Shown: positions 43,056 through 53,392 of the stretch, piece by piece | How the letters are laid out: each line of letters begins with the position of its first letter | How positions within the stretch are numbered: the stretch's first letter is position 1 | Assembly (NCBI RefSeq): GCF_033473495.1 | Contig: NC_088939.1 | Location: 4,774,001 to 4,838,000, forward strand | Reading direction: 5' to 3' | Length of the DNA: 64,000 bases | DNA from: Cercospora beticola | Taxonomy: Eukaryota; Ascomycota; Dothideomycetes; Mycosphaerellales; Mycosphaerellaceae | The notes under the pieces: generated by a model | The model's database searches: none | Seen by the model: only the letters and a program-made list of their open reading frames with translations | Told to the model about the DNA's origin: nothing | Position numbers and translations under genes: made by a program

Positions 43056-44506
43056 GATTTCCGAAGCTTTGATCAGTCACGAGTGGATGAACCTGTCGAG
43101 AAGGTCAAACGGAACCAGACACGGAGGCCGAATATATTCTTCAGGCTCGTTCCAGCCGGGTTTGACGTGCCCGTTCAAGACAAAAGAAGCTTCCGTCACT
43201 GTTTGTGCATTTTGCCTTTGTCTTTACTGCGCAGCAATCGCAGCGGCGGCGCCGACAAGACTCCAGAGTACACATGGGCTGCAGCGTAGATTCTGGAAAC
43301 ACCAAGACCAGCATGCACTTCTATGCACGACATTCAGCAGCCATAAGCTTTTTTTTCCATGAATGACATCCCAATTCGGGTGGGTGCTTCGGCACATCTG
43401 AATAGTCACTTCTGGCCGAACACTTAACGATGGAGACAGGCGCGCTCCTGCCACGAAGCTTAGATGTCGACTGCAGAGAAGCTCTTAAGCTGCTCGGTTG
43501 CTTTCCCTTTCCCATCGTCTCCCCGGGTCGTTCTGTCGCCCTACTTTCCTTCGATGGCTCGATGGGCCGGTGCAACTAAAGCAACAGTTGCTCTTCAATA
43601 TGTATTCTTCGTTCTCAGTAGGATCCGCATACAGAAGGATCGGTTTTGCAGTAGGGTGGGGATTTTTCGATGGAGGCATCGTCGCTTCTCGATGTCTGGA
43701 CCGCAGGGAATACATGCACAGATTCTCGCCACCCCGGCTGGGCTGCAGTCCCATCTGATCGTTTTCAGTTGGCGTCTTCCAGGCATGCTTGGCAGGTACG
43801 AAACGGGATCACTTGAGCTATCATGTATCTGCGGTGCGAATCACAGGAGGACATACAGCGGAACCCGACATCAGTGATGCGCCTCGGTCTGTCGCAGCGC
43901 TGTGCAATGAGCGATCTTGATGTGACGACGTGGTGGAGCAATAAGGCTATGTGACTAAGTTTCAAGTGACTAAGTTGCGTCCACGACAGGATTTTAGCAC
44001 GAAGCCGTCGATCGGACCTACTCTACCTTGAGTGGCTGCAACCATGTAGCTACGGCCGAGAAATTTCGATGAATACAATACCATCACTCACCGGAGTGAC
44101 CATCACTACCCTTCCGTGCAGTTTGCAATGCTCACACGGGCACTCCGAAGAACAAGAACCGCCGCTGCGCTCTCTAGCTCAAGCCCACAGAGTGTCTTTC
44201 GTACCTTCGGCCGTTATGAAGCTCGACAATGCCGAATTCAAGCTTAGTATTGGCTGAACATCGCAGAATGCCTACGGCTCATGCTCTATCCTCAGCCGGT
44301 ACATTCGCCTTATGCCCTCCATCTTCCAGGAATGAGGCCAGCCTGTTAGAAGCCCTAATCAACAAGTTCCCTTTAAGCATAAGGGCGGTCCTTGCACAAA
44401 TCGGCAGGGATCGCAGATATAGAACCAGGTCGTCTGCGCCCAAATGTCCGAGGAGACCTGCACACTAGACATCACTTCTCACGCACTCCACCACTTGCAC
44501 CTCACA
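43056..44506. other. Divergent promoter region
   Basis: A 1.45-kb gap between the start of the minus-strand dynamin gene and the start of the plus-strand alkylsulfatase, so it holds two promoters. No gene or repeat could be supported. Confidence 0.45.
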
Positions 44507-46489
44507 ATGAGCAGAGAACAACACAAAGCGCCATCCCAATTCATCTCCGAACAGCATAGAAGATTGCTCCAGGGCTTGCCCTTCGGAGACAAGCTTGACT
44601 TCGTAAATGCTGAGAAAGGGTTCCTTGGTCGACTTGACCCCAACAAGCTGGAAAGCGCCAATGGGATTCCGATCTGGAACAACGACCAATACAAATTTCT
44701 GCAAGATGCTGCTCCCAAGACAGCGAATCCAAGTTTGTGGCGTCAATGCCAGCTCACTCGTATGGATGGTCTGTTCCAGGTCACTGAGTGCATCTATCAA
44801 GTCCGCGGCCTGGACATTTCGAACGTCACCTTCATCGAGGGCAGCGAAGGTCTTCTCGTCATAGACCCTCTCACATCGAAAGAGACAGCTGCAGCTGCAC
44901 TTGGCCTGTATCGAAAGCATCGTGACCCCAAGAGACCTGTGAAGACGATCCTGTACACGCATTCCCATGTCGACCATTTTGGAGGAGTACGAGGAATCGT
45001 CACTGAGGACGATCTCAAGAACAATGATATCAAGATTGTGGCTCCAGAGGGCTTTCTGGAGCATGCAGTATCCGAGAATATCTACACAGGTGTTGCAATG
45101 GCCCGTCGGGCTGCATACATGTATGGAACTGCGCTTCCAGTGGGCCCGCAAGGTCAAATTGGTACTGGGCTGGGCCAAGCGGTTTCGAATGGCCAACTGA
45201 CACTTCTCGCACCCAACGTGATGATCAAACGTACGAACGAGAAGTTGACTCTTGATGGAATCGATATGGTGTTCCAGATGACGCCAGACAGCGAAGCTCC
45301 GTCCGAAATGCTCATCTACTTTCCACAGTGGAAGGCGTTGTGTGCGGCAGAAAACGCAACACATACATTCCACAACATCTTGACACTGCGAGGCGCTCTG
45401 GTACGCGATGCTCGTTCTTGGGCCAAATATCTGACAGAAACGATCGACATGTTCGGGGACGAGCTCGAAGTGGTCTTTGCATCGCATCACTGGCCAACAT
45501 GGGGTAATGCTGAGAGCATAGAGTTTCTCACTACCCAGCGTGATATCTATGCTTATGTACACGATCAAACTGTGCGACTGATCAATCAAGGCTATAATGG
45601 CGCAGAAATCGCAGAAATGATAAAGTTGCCGCCCGCTCTGGACAAGGCTTGGAATGCTCGTGGATACTACGGATCTATCAATCACAACGTGAAAGGCATA
45701 TATCAGCGATACATGGGCTGGTTTGATGCCAATCCGGCCCATCTTTGGGAGCACATACCTGTCGAAAAAGCGAAGAGATACGCTCGGCTCGCCGGTGGTG
45801 TGCAGAATCTGATCAATGATGGACGAGAAGCATTCGAAGCCGGCGATTTCCGCTGGGCTGCTGAAGTCGTCAATCACGCAGTCTATGCTGATCCAAATCT
45901 TCCTGAGGCACGCAATTTGCTCGCAGACATCTACGAACAGCTAGGGTACGGGTCAGAGTGCGGAATCTGGAGGAACTTTTATCTGTCAGGTACCACCGAG
46001 CTGCGACAAGGGAATTTCGGAACACCACCCCGAAGTGCTGCGCAGGATATGATTCGACAACTGACACCTGAGATGCTGTTCGACTACCTTGCAGTTCAGA
46101 TCAATGGTCCTCGGGCCTGGAACACAAAGCTTGACATCAAAATCATGTTGACTGACACGGATGTGAGCTATCGCCTGCGACTCTCGAATGGAGCTCTTAT
46201 CTATTCTTCTGGCAGACATTGCTCGACAGAGCCACATGCAACTCTCAAGGCTACCGCTAAGACACTGCCAGCATTTCTAGCTTTTGGATCTGACCTTGTC
46301 AAGCTGAAGACAGCAGGCATTACTGTGGAGGGAGACTTGAGCGCTTTCGCTACACTCACCGGCTTACTTGATCAGGGAGACCGTAGTTTCAACATCGTAG
46401 TGCCACGAGGTGTATTGTCGCAACCCACTGGGGAAATGGATGCGGCTGGACCCGGCCAACGAAAATCCCCTACAAGGTCTGTTCTCTGA
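44507..46489 (+). CDS. Type III alkylsulfatase (metallo-beta-lactamase fold, SdsA-like)
   Basis: Single exon, 660 residues from the ATG at 44507 (MSREQHKAPSQFISEQ); the in-frame ATG at 44444 adds a leader unlike the family. The zinc-binding motif is THSHVDHFGG at 151-160 (H152, H154, D156, H157). A second-metal region follows with AAENATHTFHNILTLRGALV, then ASHHWPTWG. This is the order of Pseudomonas SdsA1 and yeast Bds1, which hydrolyse alkyl sulfates such as SDS to alcohol and sulfate. The dimerisation helices (GDFRWAAEVVNHAVYADPNLPEARNL...) and the C-terminal SCP2-like domain (about 530-640, ending FNIVVP) are both present. No signal peptide is obvious. The tail after FNIVVP is about 27 residues longer than I would expect. 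Likely role: sulfur scavenging or detoxification of sulfate esters. Confidence 0.92.
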   Translation: MSREQHKAPSQFISEQHRRLLQGLPFGDKLDFVNAEKGFLGRLDPNKLESANGIPIWNNDQYKFLQDAAPKTANPSLWRQCQLTRMDGLFQVTECIYQVRGLDISNVTFIEGSEGLLVIDPLTSKETAAAALGLYRKHRDPKRPVKTILYTHSHVDHFGGVRGIVTEDDLKNNDIKIVAPEGFLEHAVSENIYTGVAMARRAAYMYGTALPVGPQGQIGTGLGQAVSNGQLTLLAPNVMIKRTNEKLTLDGIDMVFQMTPDSEAPSEMLIYFPQWKALCAAENATHTFHNILTLRGALVRDARSWAKYLTETIDMFGDELEVVFASHHWPTWGNAESIEFLTTQRDIYAYVHDQTVRLINQGYNGAEIAEMIKLPPALDKAWNARGYYGSINHNVKGIYQRYMGWFDANPAHLWEHIPVEKAKRYARLAGGVQNLINDGREAFEAGDFRWAAEVVNHAVYADPNLPEARNLLADIYEQLGYGSECGIWRNFYLSGTTELRQGNFGTPPRSAAQDMIRQLTPEMLFDYLAVQINGPRAWNTKLDIKIMLTDTDVSYRLRLSNGALIYSSGRHCSTEPHATLKATAKTLPAFLAFGSDLVKLKTAGITVEGDLSAFATLTGLLDQGDRSFNIVVPRGVLSQPTGEMDAAGPGQRKSPTRSVL

Positions 46490-46868
46490 GGACGAAGAAT
46501 TATGCTCGTTACTTTTTTGGTCGGCAGAGCACAGAAATTTGGTTATGTTCTCTTTCTTCGCCCACTATAGGACCAAAGTACATCTCGAATTTTCCATCAC
46601 AACGCCATGGCGTTCATTCTCGCTCTCAGAACACCCAGCGCAATTCCTTGACATCCTAAGCACAGGCCTCGAACATTCCACGGTAATTGCCCGATTTGGC
46701 AATTCCCCACGAGCAGCCCTAACGGAGTACAAGTAAAGGGCGTTCTGACAAAACTTTGCTCAAGGCCAATTCTGCAGCACTACAGTTGAAGACATTTATA
46801 GAGGATCGTGCTTGCACGATCCGTGTATTACTTCTTTCGTCAAACCGCCTCCAGTCACATCCGCAACA
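46490..46868. other. Short intergenic gap
   Basis: About 380 bp between two plus-strand genes, serving as terminator region and promoter. TATAGAGG near 46797 is a weak TATA-like box some 70 bp before the next ATG. Confidence 0.35.
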
Positions 46869-47642
46869 ATGACCACAATTCCGCTCGCCACCCAAGAATC
46901 CCTCCAAAGCTTTCTCTCCAAAGCCACCATCTCCAAAGAAGTCTTCAAACTGCGTCCGGACTATCGTGCACTTCTCATTGCAGTCTCAAATCTTTCATCT
47001 TCCAGCACTGGTCCCAGCGACGCCTTTTCCGAAAACGTCCTCCAAGAAGCCGAGACATCTGTCCGTTCCCACTTGTCCACGGGGAAATCCGTCAACGACA
47101 TTCCCCACGTCGCAGCCTGGCGAGAAGCATACAAGTCCTTCGGAGCCAAACCCAACAAACATCGAAACTCCCTCGAAGCGTTGACTCGCAGGATCACTCT
47201 CGCAACAGACGGCAAGCCCGCTGCTGGTCTTCCTCGGATCAACAAGTTGACAGACATTTACAATGCCATTTGTGTAAAACATCAGATTCCTCTCGGAGGC
47301 GAGGATCTAGAGAAGTACGACGGTCCTCCACAGTTGAAAGTCTCCGATGGCACAGAACCTTTCCATGTGACCGAGAAGGGTGAAGCGAAAATTGAGTTCT
47401 CAGACAAAGGTGAAGTCGTATGGTGTGACGACGAGGGCGTGACATGTCGGAGATGGAACTGGCGGCAGGGTCCTCGAACGGGACTGAGCGAAAAGACAGA
47501 GAAGGTGCTCTTCATCTGCGATGCCTTGGACGCTATGAGTGATGCAGAGCTGGAGAAGGTGGGAGATGAGTTAGTGGAGGCTCTGAGAGAGGGCAGCCCG
47601 GAATTGGTGGTAGCGAGGAGACTCATCAAGTCTAATGAATAA
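46869..47642 (+). CDS. B3/B4 tRNA-binding-domain protein
   Basis: Single exon, 257 residues from the ATG at 46869 (MTTIPLATQESLQSFLSK); an upstream in-frame ATG at 46812 lies in leader-like sequence. The body fits the B3/B4 domain found in the phenylalanyl-tRNA synthetase beta chain and in stand-alone proteins. It shows AAWREAYKSFGAKPNKHRNS, then SLEALTRRI, then LPRINKLTDIYNAICVKH, the usual run of this fold, followed by EVVWCDDEGVTCRRWNWRQG and a final helix pair. Stand-alone members are thought to act on aminoacyl-tRNA or related ligands, but their function is poorly defined. Probably cytosolic. It lies 380 bp after the alkylsulfatase on the same strand; nothing indicates a functional link. 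Confidence 0.82.
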   Translation: MTTIPLATQESLQSFLSKATISKEVFKLRPDYRALLIAVSNLSSSSTGPSDAFSENVLQEAETSVRSHLSTGKSVNDIPHVAAWREAYKSFGAKPNKHRNSLEALTRRITLATDGKPAAGLPRINKLTDIYNAICVKHQIPLGGEDLEKYDGPPQLKVSDGTEPFHVTEKGEAKIEFSDKGEVVWCDDEGVTCRRWNWRQGPRTGLSEKTEKVLFICDALDAMSDAELEKVGDELVEALREGSPELVVARRLIKSNE

Positions 47643-47659
47643 AGGCTCGCCTCGCTTCT

Positions 47660-48310
47660 CTTCCTTCGAGCACAATTCGCGCCGTCTGCAGTCTCGACGG
47701 CACTGAGCTGTCACAGCAGACAGAGATAGCAGTACACCATTTCGTTCTCCTCAGTTTGGCACTTTGGCCATCTGCTTCATCTTCAGATCTGGTGGCTCTG
47801 AACGGAGATCAGCGGGTGGAGACAGAGTGGTGGGTCATTTCTTCCTTGAATCTCTCTCTGGCACAATTCGCGCCAGTCGCAGTCTCAGTGGCACTGAATG
47901 GAGACAGCAGGGTGGAGACAGCAGCGTACTGTTGCGTTTCTCCCCAATCTGTCCTGGGACCAATCCGCACCATTTCCAGATGCGGTGGCACTTGATATAG
48001 ACCAGTGAATGAAGGCAGATCAGGCGGCGTTTTCTTCTCGAACCCTTCCAAGCACACTCTGATTCATCTGCACGACCGATGGCATTCATCTCAGACAAAG
48101 GGCCGAGATAGCTTGCTGTATAGTTTCTCACCCAAGTCGGTTCTCCCCCATTCTTCCAGACTCATTCTTTTTAAGCTGCAGCTTCGATGGCTCACAAGCG
48201 AGGCGGATGAGCAGAGAGTGCTGTAGCCGAGATTTCTTCGCGAGTCTGTCTGAGCACAACTCACGCCGTCTGCAGGTTCGGTGGCATTTCGTCTAGGTGC
48301 ACGAGTAGGG
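47660..48310 (+). repeat. Degenerate tandem array, about 95-bp units, plus orientation
   Basis: The word (G/A)(A/G)(C/T)GGC(A/T)C recurs at 47699, 47794, 47890, 47987, 48081, 48189 and 48283 (spacings 95, 96, 97, 94, 108, 94). Around it, units share GCACAATTCGCGCC, TCTGCAG, GGCACTGA and GACAGCAG. Units are well diverged and not RIP-mutated. The core GGCACTGAGC...CAGAGA also appears in the array at 55-56 kb. Confidence 0.75.
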
Positions 48311-48499
48311 CGCAAAGTCTTGGAATCTGGAATTCGCGGAGTTCGATTCCGTTGGCGGTGGCAGTCCTCCTTCCCTGCAGAGGGATAGGTGGCAGCCATC
48401 GTGTACTGTTGGATCCGCGGATGCAGCAGAATGAGTTCTGCGAGAAACGGCATAGCGAGTCATCTCTAAGGCTCGTGCTTACCTGAGTGCTTCCAGGAG

Positions 48500-48960
48500 T
48501 GCAGATAGAGACGATGAGGATAATGCTCTAATAGCTTCGAGGAGAAAGCACTGCTGGCCACTTCTCTCTGCTCGCTCGACTCGTTTCTGTGGAACGAGTC
48601 TGCAGATGGAGCGGATTGAGATTAGACAGTCTGGTGGAGAAAGCACTGCTACAAGTCTCTCTCTGCTAGCCCACCTTAGGTGTGTGTCTCCCAGAATGCA
48701 GATAGCGCGCAACGTGCTCAGAGAGGACCTTAGAGTCATTCAACGCTACAAGCACTCTCCGTGCCTCAGCCTCGTTCTGTGCCAATGAGTCTGCAGACGG
48801 CGAGAATAATGGTCTGATAATCTCGAGGGGAAAGCGCTGCTGCCCGCTTTCTCTCTGCTCGTTCGATTTGTTTCTGTGCCACTAAGTCTGTAGAGGAAGG
48901 GGATTGCGATCGGAGAGGTTCGAGGGGAAAGGAGATATCATGTTGTTTCTCCTGATCGGA
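48500..48960 (-). repeat. Degenerate tandem array, about 96-bp units, inverted
   Basis: TGCAGA or TGTAGA starts units at 48500, 48601, 48697, 48792 and 48889 (spacings 101, 96, 95, 97). Units carry GAAAGC(A/G)CTGCT, TCTCTCTGCTCG and TTTCTGTG(C/G). Read on the minus strand the core (CTGCAGACTCGTTCCAC...GCAGAGAG) resembles the neighbouring plus-oriented array, so the two seem to be one family arranged head to head around 48.4 kb. Confidence 0.7.
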
Positions 48961-49213
48961 TGGGTGTTCTTTCTCGCGCTTTTCTGCCTCCGTTGCCCTT
49001 GAATTGCCTCTTCCCGGAGAGTTTGGCATATGGAGCAGGTGCAAGTGAAGCGCGACAACGATTGTGGAGTCAACGCGCGCGCGTGAGGAAGTGGCCCCTG
49101 CGTGCTGTTTGTTACTTCTTCGCGTCTCTAACTTCTTCCTTGTCTCGTCGCCGCCGGATCTCCAGACACGCCGCTTGTTACCTTTTGCCACGACGCCCGA
49201 GACCGCCGCCGCC

Positions 49214-49801
49214 ATGTCCGCTCCCCCCGACCTCGAGAGCCCTTTTCCCGCCAAGGCGCTGCCTTCGGCATGCAGCAAAGAAGTTGGCTGGGCCCTCACG
49301 GGCGTTCAGATTTTCTCCGTGCTTCTCGCCCTCGCGACGATGACCGAGGTGCTCAAGATCCTTTGGGATCCGGATAAGAACGCGCGGCAAAAGAAGAGAT
49401 ACCGATGCGCCCTGATGGTGGGCTCAATTCTCGGCGCACTTTCTTTCGTCGTTTTGAACTGCATCAATTTGCGATGCCATATCTCTGCCGAGATGGCGCC
49501 GGTGCAGGTGTCTTCGTTCGTTCTGGGCCTGGTGCACCAGTCGGCTTCGGTTTCTTTCGCCGCGGTGGCATGGAGGAAGGCGTGTCAGCCTGAGAAGCCA
49601 GAAGTGGACGGAATTCCCCTGCGGCGTTTGGAGCAAAGTGGAGCGGAGTCGCGTACAGAAAACGCACTCGAAGATACCCGGCGAGAAGACAGAGGATCTC
49701 TCCGCCGTCGTCCGGGCCGCAGTGCCGACGAAACTCCCTCCCACGAGGAGGAGCGACAGGTCACAGTCGCAGAGGGCGTGAATCGAGGCGCGCCTCTCTA
49801 A
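49214..49801 (+). CDS. Multi-pass membrane protein, unknown family
   Basis: Single exon, 195 residues from the ATG at 49214 (MSAPPDLESPFPAKALPS), preceded by a GCCGCCGCC leader. An in-frame ATG at 49064 would add 50 residues, but a paralogue at 58.5 kb is conserved only from the GACCGCCGCC leader on, which supports the inner start. Three hydrophobic helices are visible: VQIFSVLLALATMTEVL, ALMVGSILGALSFVVLNCI and VSSFVLGLVHQSASVSFAAV. The end is a charged, Arg/Glu-rich tail (RREDRGSLRRRPGRSADETP). I do not recognise it. It lies directly downstream of the 95-97-bp arrays, as does its decayed paralogue. Confidence 0.6.
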   Translation: MSAPPDLESPFPAKALPSACSKEVGWALTGVQIFSVLLALATMTEVLKILWDPDKNARQKKRYRCALMVGSILGALSFVVLNCINLRCHISAEMAPVQVSSFVLGLVHQSASVSFAAVAWRKACQPEKPEVDGIPLRRLEQSGAESRTENALEDTRREDRGSLRRRPGRSADETPSHEEERQVTVAEGVNRGAPL

Positions 49802-50499
49802 AGATCAAGTCTGCTTTGTCCCTTAAGCTCGGTTGGGGCACTGTCAGCGGAGAGGCGGGCTTGGTCCACCCGTCTCTCAACTCCCACGCGGTTCGAACCT
49901 TGAGTCCCAAGTCAATGGGGACACGGTGTGCGGCGGTATCATGGCAACGAATTCAATCAATTCAGAGTCAGCAACAACATCAAAGATACCGTCAACGGAG
50001 CTCAGTAGCCGACCAAGTCAATGTCGGCGAAGCCAATCGAACCAGAGTCTTACATCCGGTGGTCATCATCATCATCAAAATCGGAACAAGACTCAGGACT
50101 GTCAGGAAGGCTCTCGTCAACGAGCCGGACTGCAAGGCAACACATCAAACGCCATACCTTATTCCATCCTCAGCAACGATACCGAAAATCAACACAACAG
50201 TCGCAACTCCTTCATGCTGAGCACATACCACCTTTGATGGATGCGCAACGACATCATCTTGCGACTACAACATGCGCGTACTGCGATCAATCAACGTCCA
50301 TCGACGAGGTGACCTCAAAAATCTACGTTCTTTCTGGAGCAGCGGTCATCGCCATGCCAATCAAAATGCGTCTACCACTGGAGGAACGCATGGGCAACTT
50401 TTGCATGAAGCGGCCATTTTTGAGGTAATTGCAATTCACATGGCTTCCTTCATCTACTGTATCACTGCCGTCAATGGGTCCGCCTCCGGAACTTATCTT

Positions 50500-51110
50500 T
50501 TGCGGAAAGCCTATCAATGTCGACCAGCTGTCATCCTACAATGCATTCTCCAGTGGAAGCAAAAAGTATTTCAGAGATGCGTAGCTGGTTCAAGCCATCG
50601 AGTCTAGACGAGCTGGGGTTCCAGATTCAATGTCCAGTCGGAATTTTATCGGCTCTCCAACACTGGGCGTCCCATGAAGCCGACCGCTGTGGACAAGCCC
50701 AAGAGATGGGTTGACACTTCTATCGGAAACACATCATTTCTTCAATTCCGCACAGCTGTCAGGGTTGACTAACGTGGGCAAGCGGCAGGGCTGATGCGTT
50801 CCTTCTGCCAGAGACAGATTGTTTCTCTCCTACAATGCCCCCTTTCAAGCCCTCCAGAGTCGACAAGCCGTGGAAATGGAGCAGCTATCTTGCCGGAGAA
50901 TGATGGTACCTCCACATATGTGTGTGTCCAACTTGAGCCAACGACTTTGCACACATTGACGAAGCGGAATGAACTTTCAACCGGAAACGCGTCCTCTCTC
51001 CGGTTTCAAGCTCGTTTTGAAGCCAACAAAGGCCAACGAGCTGATCAAAGCAAGTCATGGTTCTCTCTGAAACGGATCCAGTCTCCCAGACCCTCTGGCT
51101 TCTTCAGCCC
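50500..51110 (+). repeat. Very degenerate repeat, about 85-88-bp period
   Basis: AAGCC-type words lie at 50507, 50592, 50677, 50847, 50935 and 51020, spacings of 85 or 88 and one double (170). In most of them a (G/C)TCGAC(N)AGC-like word follows 8-9 bases later (GTCGACCAGC, CTAGACGAGC, GTGGACAAGC, GTCGACAAGC). The rest of each unit is hard to align by eye. Confidence 0.45.
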
Positions 51111-51923
51111 ACCCCATGGCGATATGTGGCAGCAATCAAGGGAGCCGATTGTCGAAAGCAGACAATGACTCTACGAGAGTGCGCATCTTCTGCGCAGCGT
51201 GCGTCCGCGAGCTATAGGAGCCGCCGGAAAATCGTTAAATTTCTCTCAAGGCCACATCCTACCTCTAGGCACGCTCGACCAGATCAGCATGTGGCAGAAG
51301 GCCGCCTTGCTTGGGCAATTTCTTTGCGAGAAGCAGTTTATGTCTCTTACGCACGAGCCATCACAATACCTGGTGGCTCGCATCAGAATCGGCCATCAAA
51401 GCACCGCAAGCAGACCACTCATGCCAATTACCTCAAGCACCTCAATCCCAGAGGTCCATGGGCGTGGCGATTTCTGTAGCGGAGTACAGATGCGACATCT
51501 GGAATTCCGCCGAGGCAACGTTCCAATCAATCATGCTGAGACTACACAATTCCAATGATGGAGGACAGGATAAGGCATTGAGAGCGAATTCAGACATTCA
51601 AGAGAGGTCAGCCTCAAGCGTAGTCCTGCGATTGAGTGGAATGCCAACAGGGTTCTGAATTACCCACAGCTTGAACCAAAGCTGCCGTGCCATCCGCATC
51701 CAATGCCGCTTGCGTTGAATCATAGAACTCAAAGTCGACTGCCGGATCGTTGCTACCAAGCATCCATTGCCAGAAATGTTCTCCGAGAGACGACACACCT
51801 CCAGGCGGAAGCCTCTATCGAAGAAGCTATGCTCAGCGCGACCAACGCGGACTCGTCGATGACGCTCGGCTACTGGCAAAGCGCATACCATGGCCAGATG
51901 CCCAGGAGGAAAGCTTGTGCAAG

Positions 51924-51979
51924 AGCAACGGAAGCACTCGATACACAATGCAGCAACGGAAGCACTCGATACACAATGC
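51924..51979 (+). repeat. 28-bp perfect direct duplication
   Basis: AGCAACGGAAGCACTCGATA followed by CACAATGC occurs twice back to back (51924-51951 and 51952-51979) with no mismatch. Being exact, it must be recent compared with the surrounding decayed repeats. Confidence 0.9.
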
Positions 51980-53392
51980 TTGGAAGTAAGTGCCACGAAG
52001 TGGCCTCTGACAACATCTGTCTCGGTGTAATGGGCGCTCTCTCTCTGCAATATGCTCTTCAAGATCGAAATGAGACCTTGCTCCGTAATCGCCAAACAGT
52101 GAAGGCAGACAAACTGTGGCTAAGTCTTCCTCAACCCGAAGCCACCATCCTCACAGCCCGAATGTACAACATGCTTCTGGCTGCTAGGACCATTCAGGGT
52201 ATACAGAGGCGGATCGCACCAAATGTCGGACAAGACCATCGACAGAACAGCCTAGGATCGGGATGTCCTGGTTGATGTCGGTCGCGGTGACATCGTCGTA
52301 CAGTATCGTCAAGGGACGTCTCGGCCATCGACAATTTGTACAAGCACCACTTCACAGCTGGTACCATAGACTGGCTCCTCCAGATGTTCAGACTGGAACC
52401 ACGATGCCGGACGAACCTGCGAAACCATCATGAAGCTCTATTGACTCCATTACAGCGTTCAATCCATGGTAAGGCACAACGATGGGTCAAGTGTTATGCG
52501 CTTTGCGTGTTCAGCTCTAAAGTACCTGATGCAGGCCGAAAACCGCAAGGGAGTAGCATTGGGTGTTCCGGCACATTCCAATCGATAATTTCTGTGATCA
52601 AAGCAGCAAGCGAGTCACCAAATATCGAATCTGCATGTCTGCAACACCATCACCTGAGAATGTTCACTATTGAGAGCCCTCGTCCGAGATTCATTGTGGC
52701 TGTTGGAAGTGGGAGTATGACCGGTTCGCATGATATGCGGAGCAGATCCGATGGGGATATTCTCCGAATCAAAGGTCTGAAGTCCCCAGATCGAGCTGAC
52801 GACGGATATGCGTGGATGATCGGATCGAACTCTCGACACGGTATAGACACGTTGCTCCGTCTCAGCCACAAATGCCAAACCATAGCCCAGTTGGTCATCG
52901 ACGAAGGACTACAGAGATTGCAGTCTAATGCACGAGGACCACAATACGCCAAGCAACCACGATCAAGTGGTCCACGAGCCATACTGGGCTCCTCTTCTCG
53001 AAGTCAAAATAAGCTTGAGCCATGCCCAGAAGAATGCGAGGACTGATCGAACTTTGCTCCTCAACAGCATGTGGCGAGTCGATGTAGTCGTCGAGAGATT
53101 GTCAACCTGAGATCATCGCACCCCGAATGATGGGTGCAGTGCAAATTTATCAGCGTCGCGGAGTCGATTCGCTTGGCCAATACATTTTCAAGCCGATTTT
53201 GAGCTATCTCTGGCTCGGAGTACATTTTATCCTGATGGAACCGTGGAGATGCCTCTTCCAGAACCGTGGACCGAGGCTTGGCGATGCGCTCTCAAGCAAA
53301 TTTTTGGGCATGCGTGCTCTTCGCATTCAAATTCATCACCGGCGACTTTCAATCCGTTCAATTTCGTCCCAGAACTCATCAGGTCGCCTACC

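Larger units (their letters stand above)
49802..53392. other. Gene-poor repeat-like region
   Basis: About 3.6 kb without a gene I can defend. Open frames of 110-236 codons occur in several overlapping frames (longest 52336-53046 plus), as in non-coding DNA of average GC. On the minus strand a short frame at 51796-51614 looks protein-like (FWQWMLGSNDPAVDFEFYDS) but has no neighbouring exon I can join. Parts are repeated (see separate entries). Confidence 0.4.

Noticed and set aside
44465..45877. 470-codon minus-strand open frame
   Set aside because: It is antisense to the alkylsulfatase, whose catalytic motifs are complete on the plus strand. Long mirror frames are common at this codon usage.
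48337..48353. tRNA-like GGAGTTCGATTCCG word
   Set aside because: It resembles a T-arm/B-box, but when the T loop is placed properly the stem does not pair and no matching acceptor strand is found upstream.
52336..53046. 236-codon plus-strand open frame
   Set aside because: It is long, but several other frames are open too, with no signal, domain or conserved-looking segment; kept only as a note in the regional entry.
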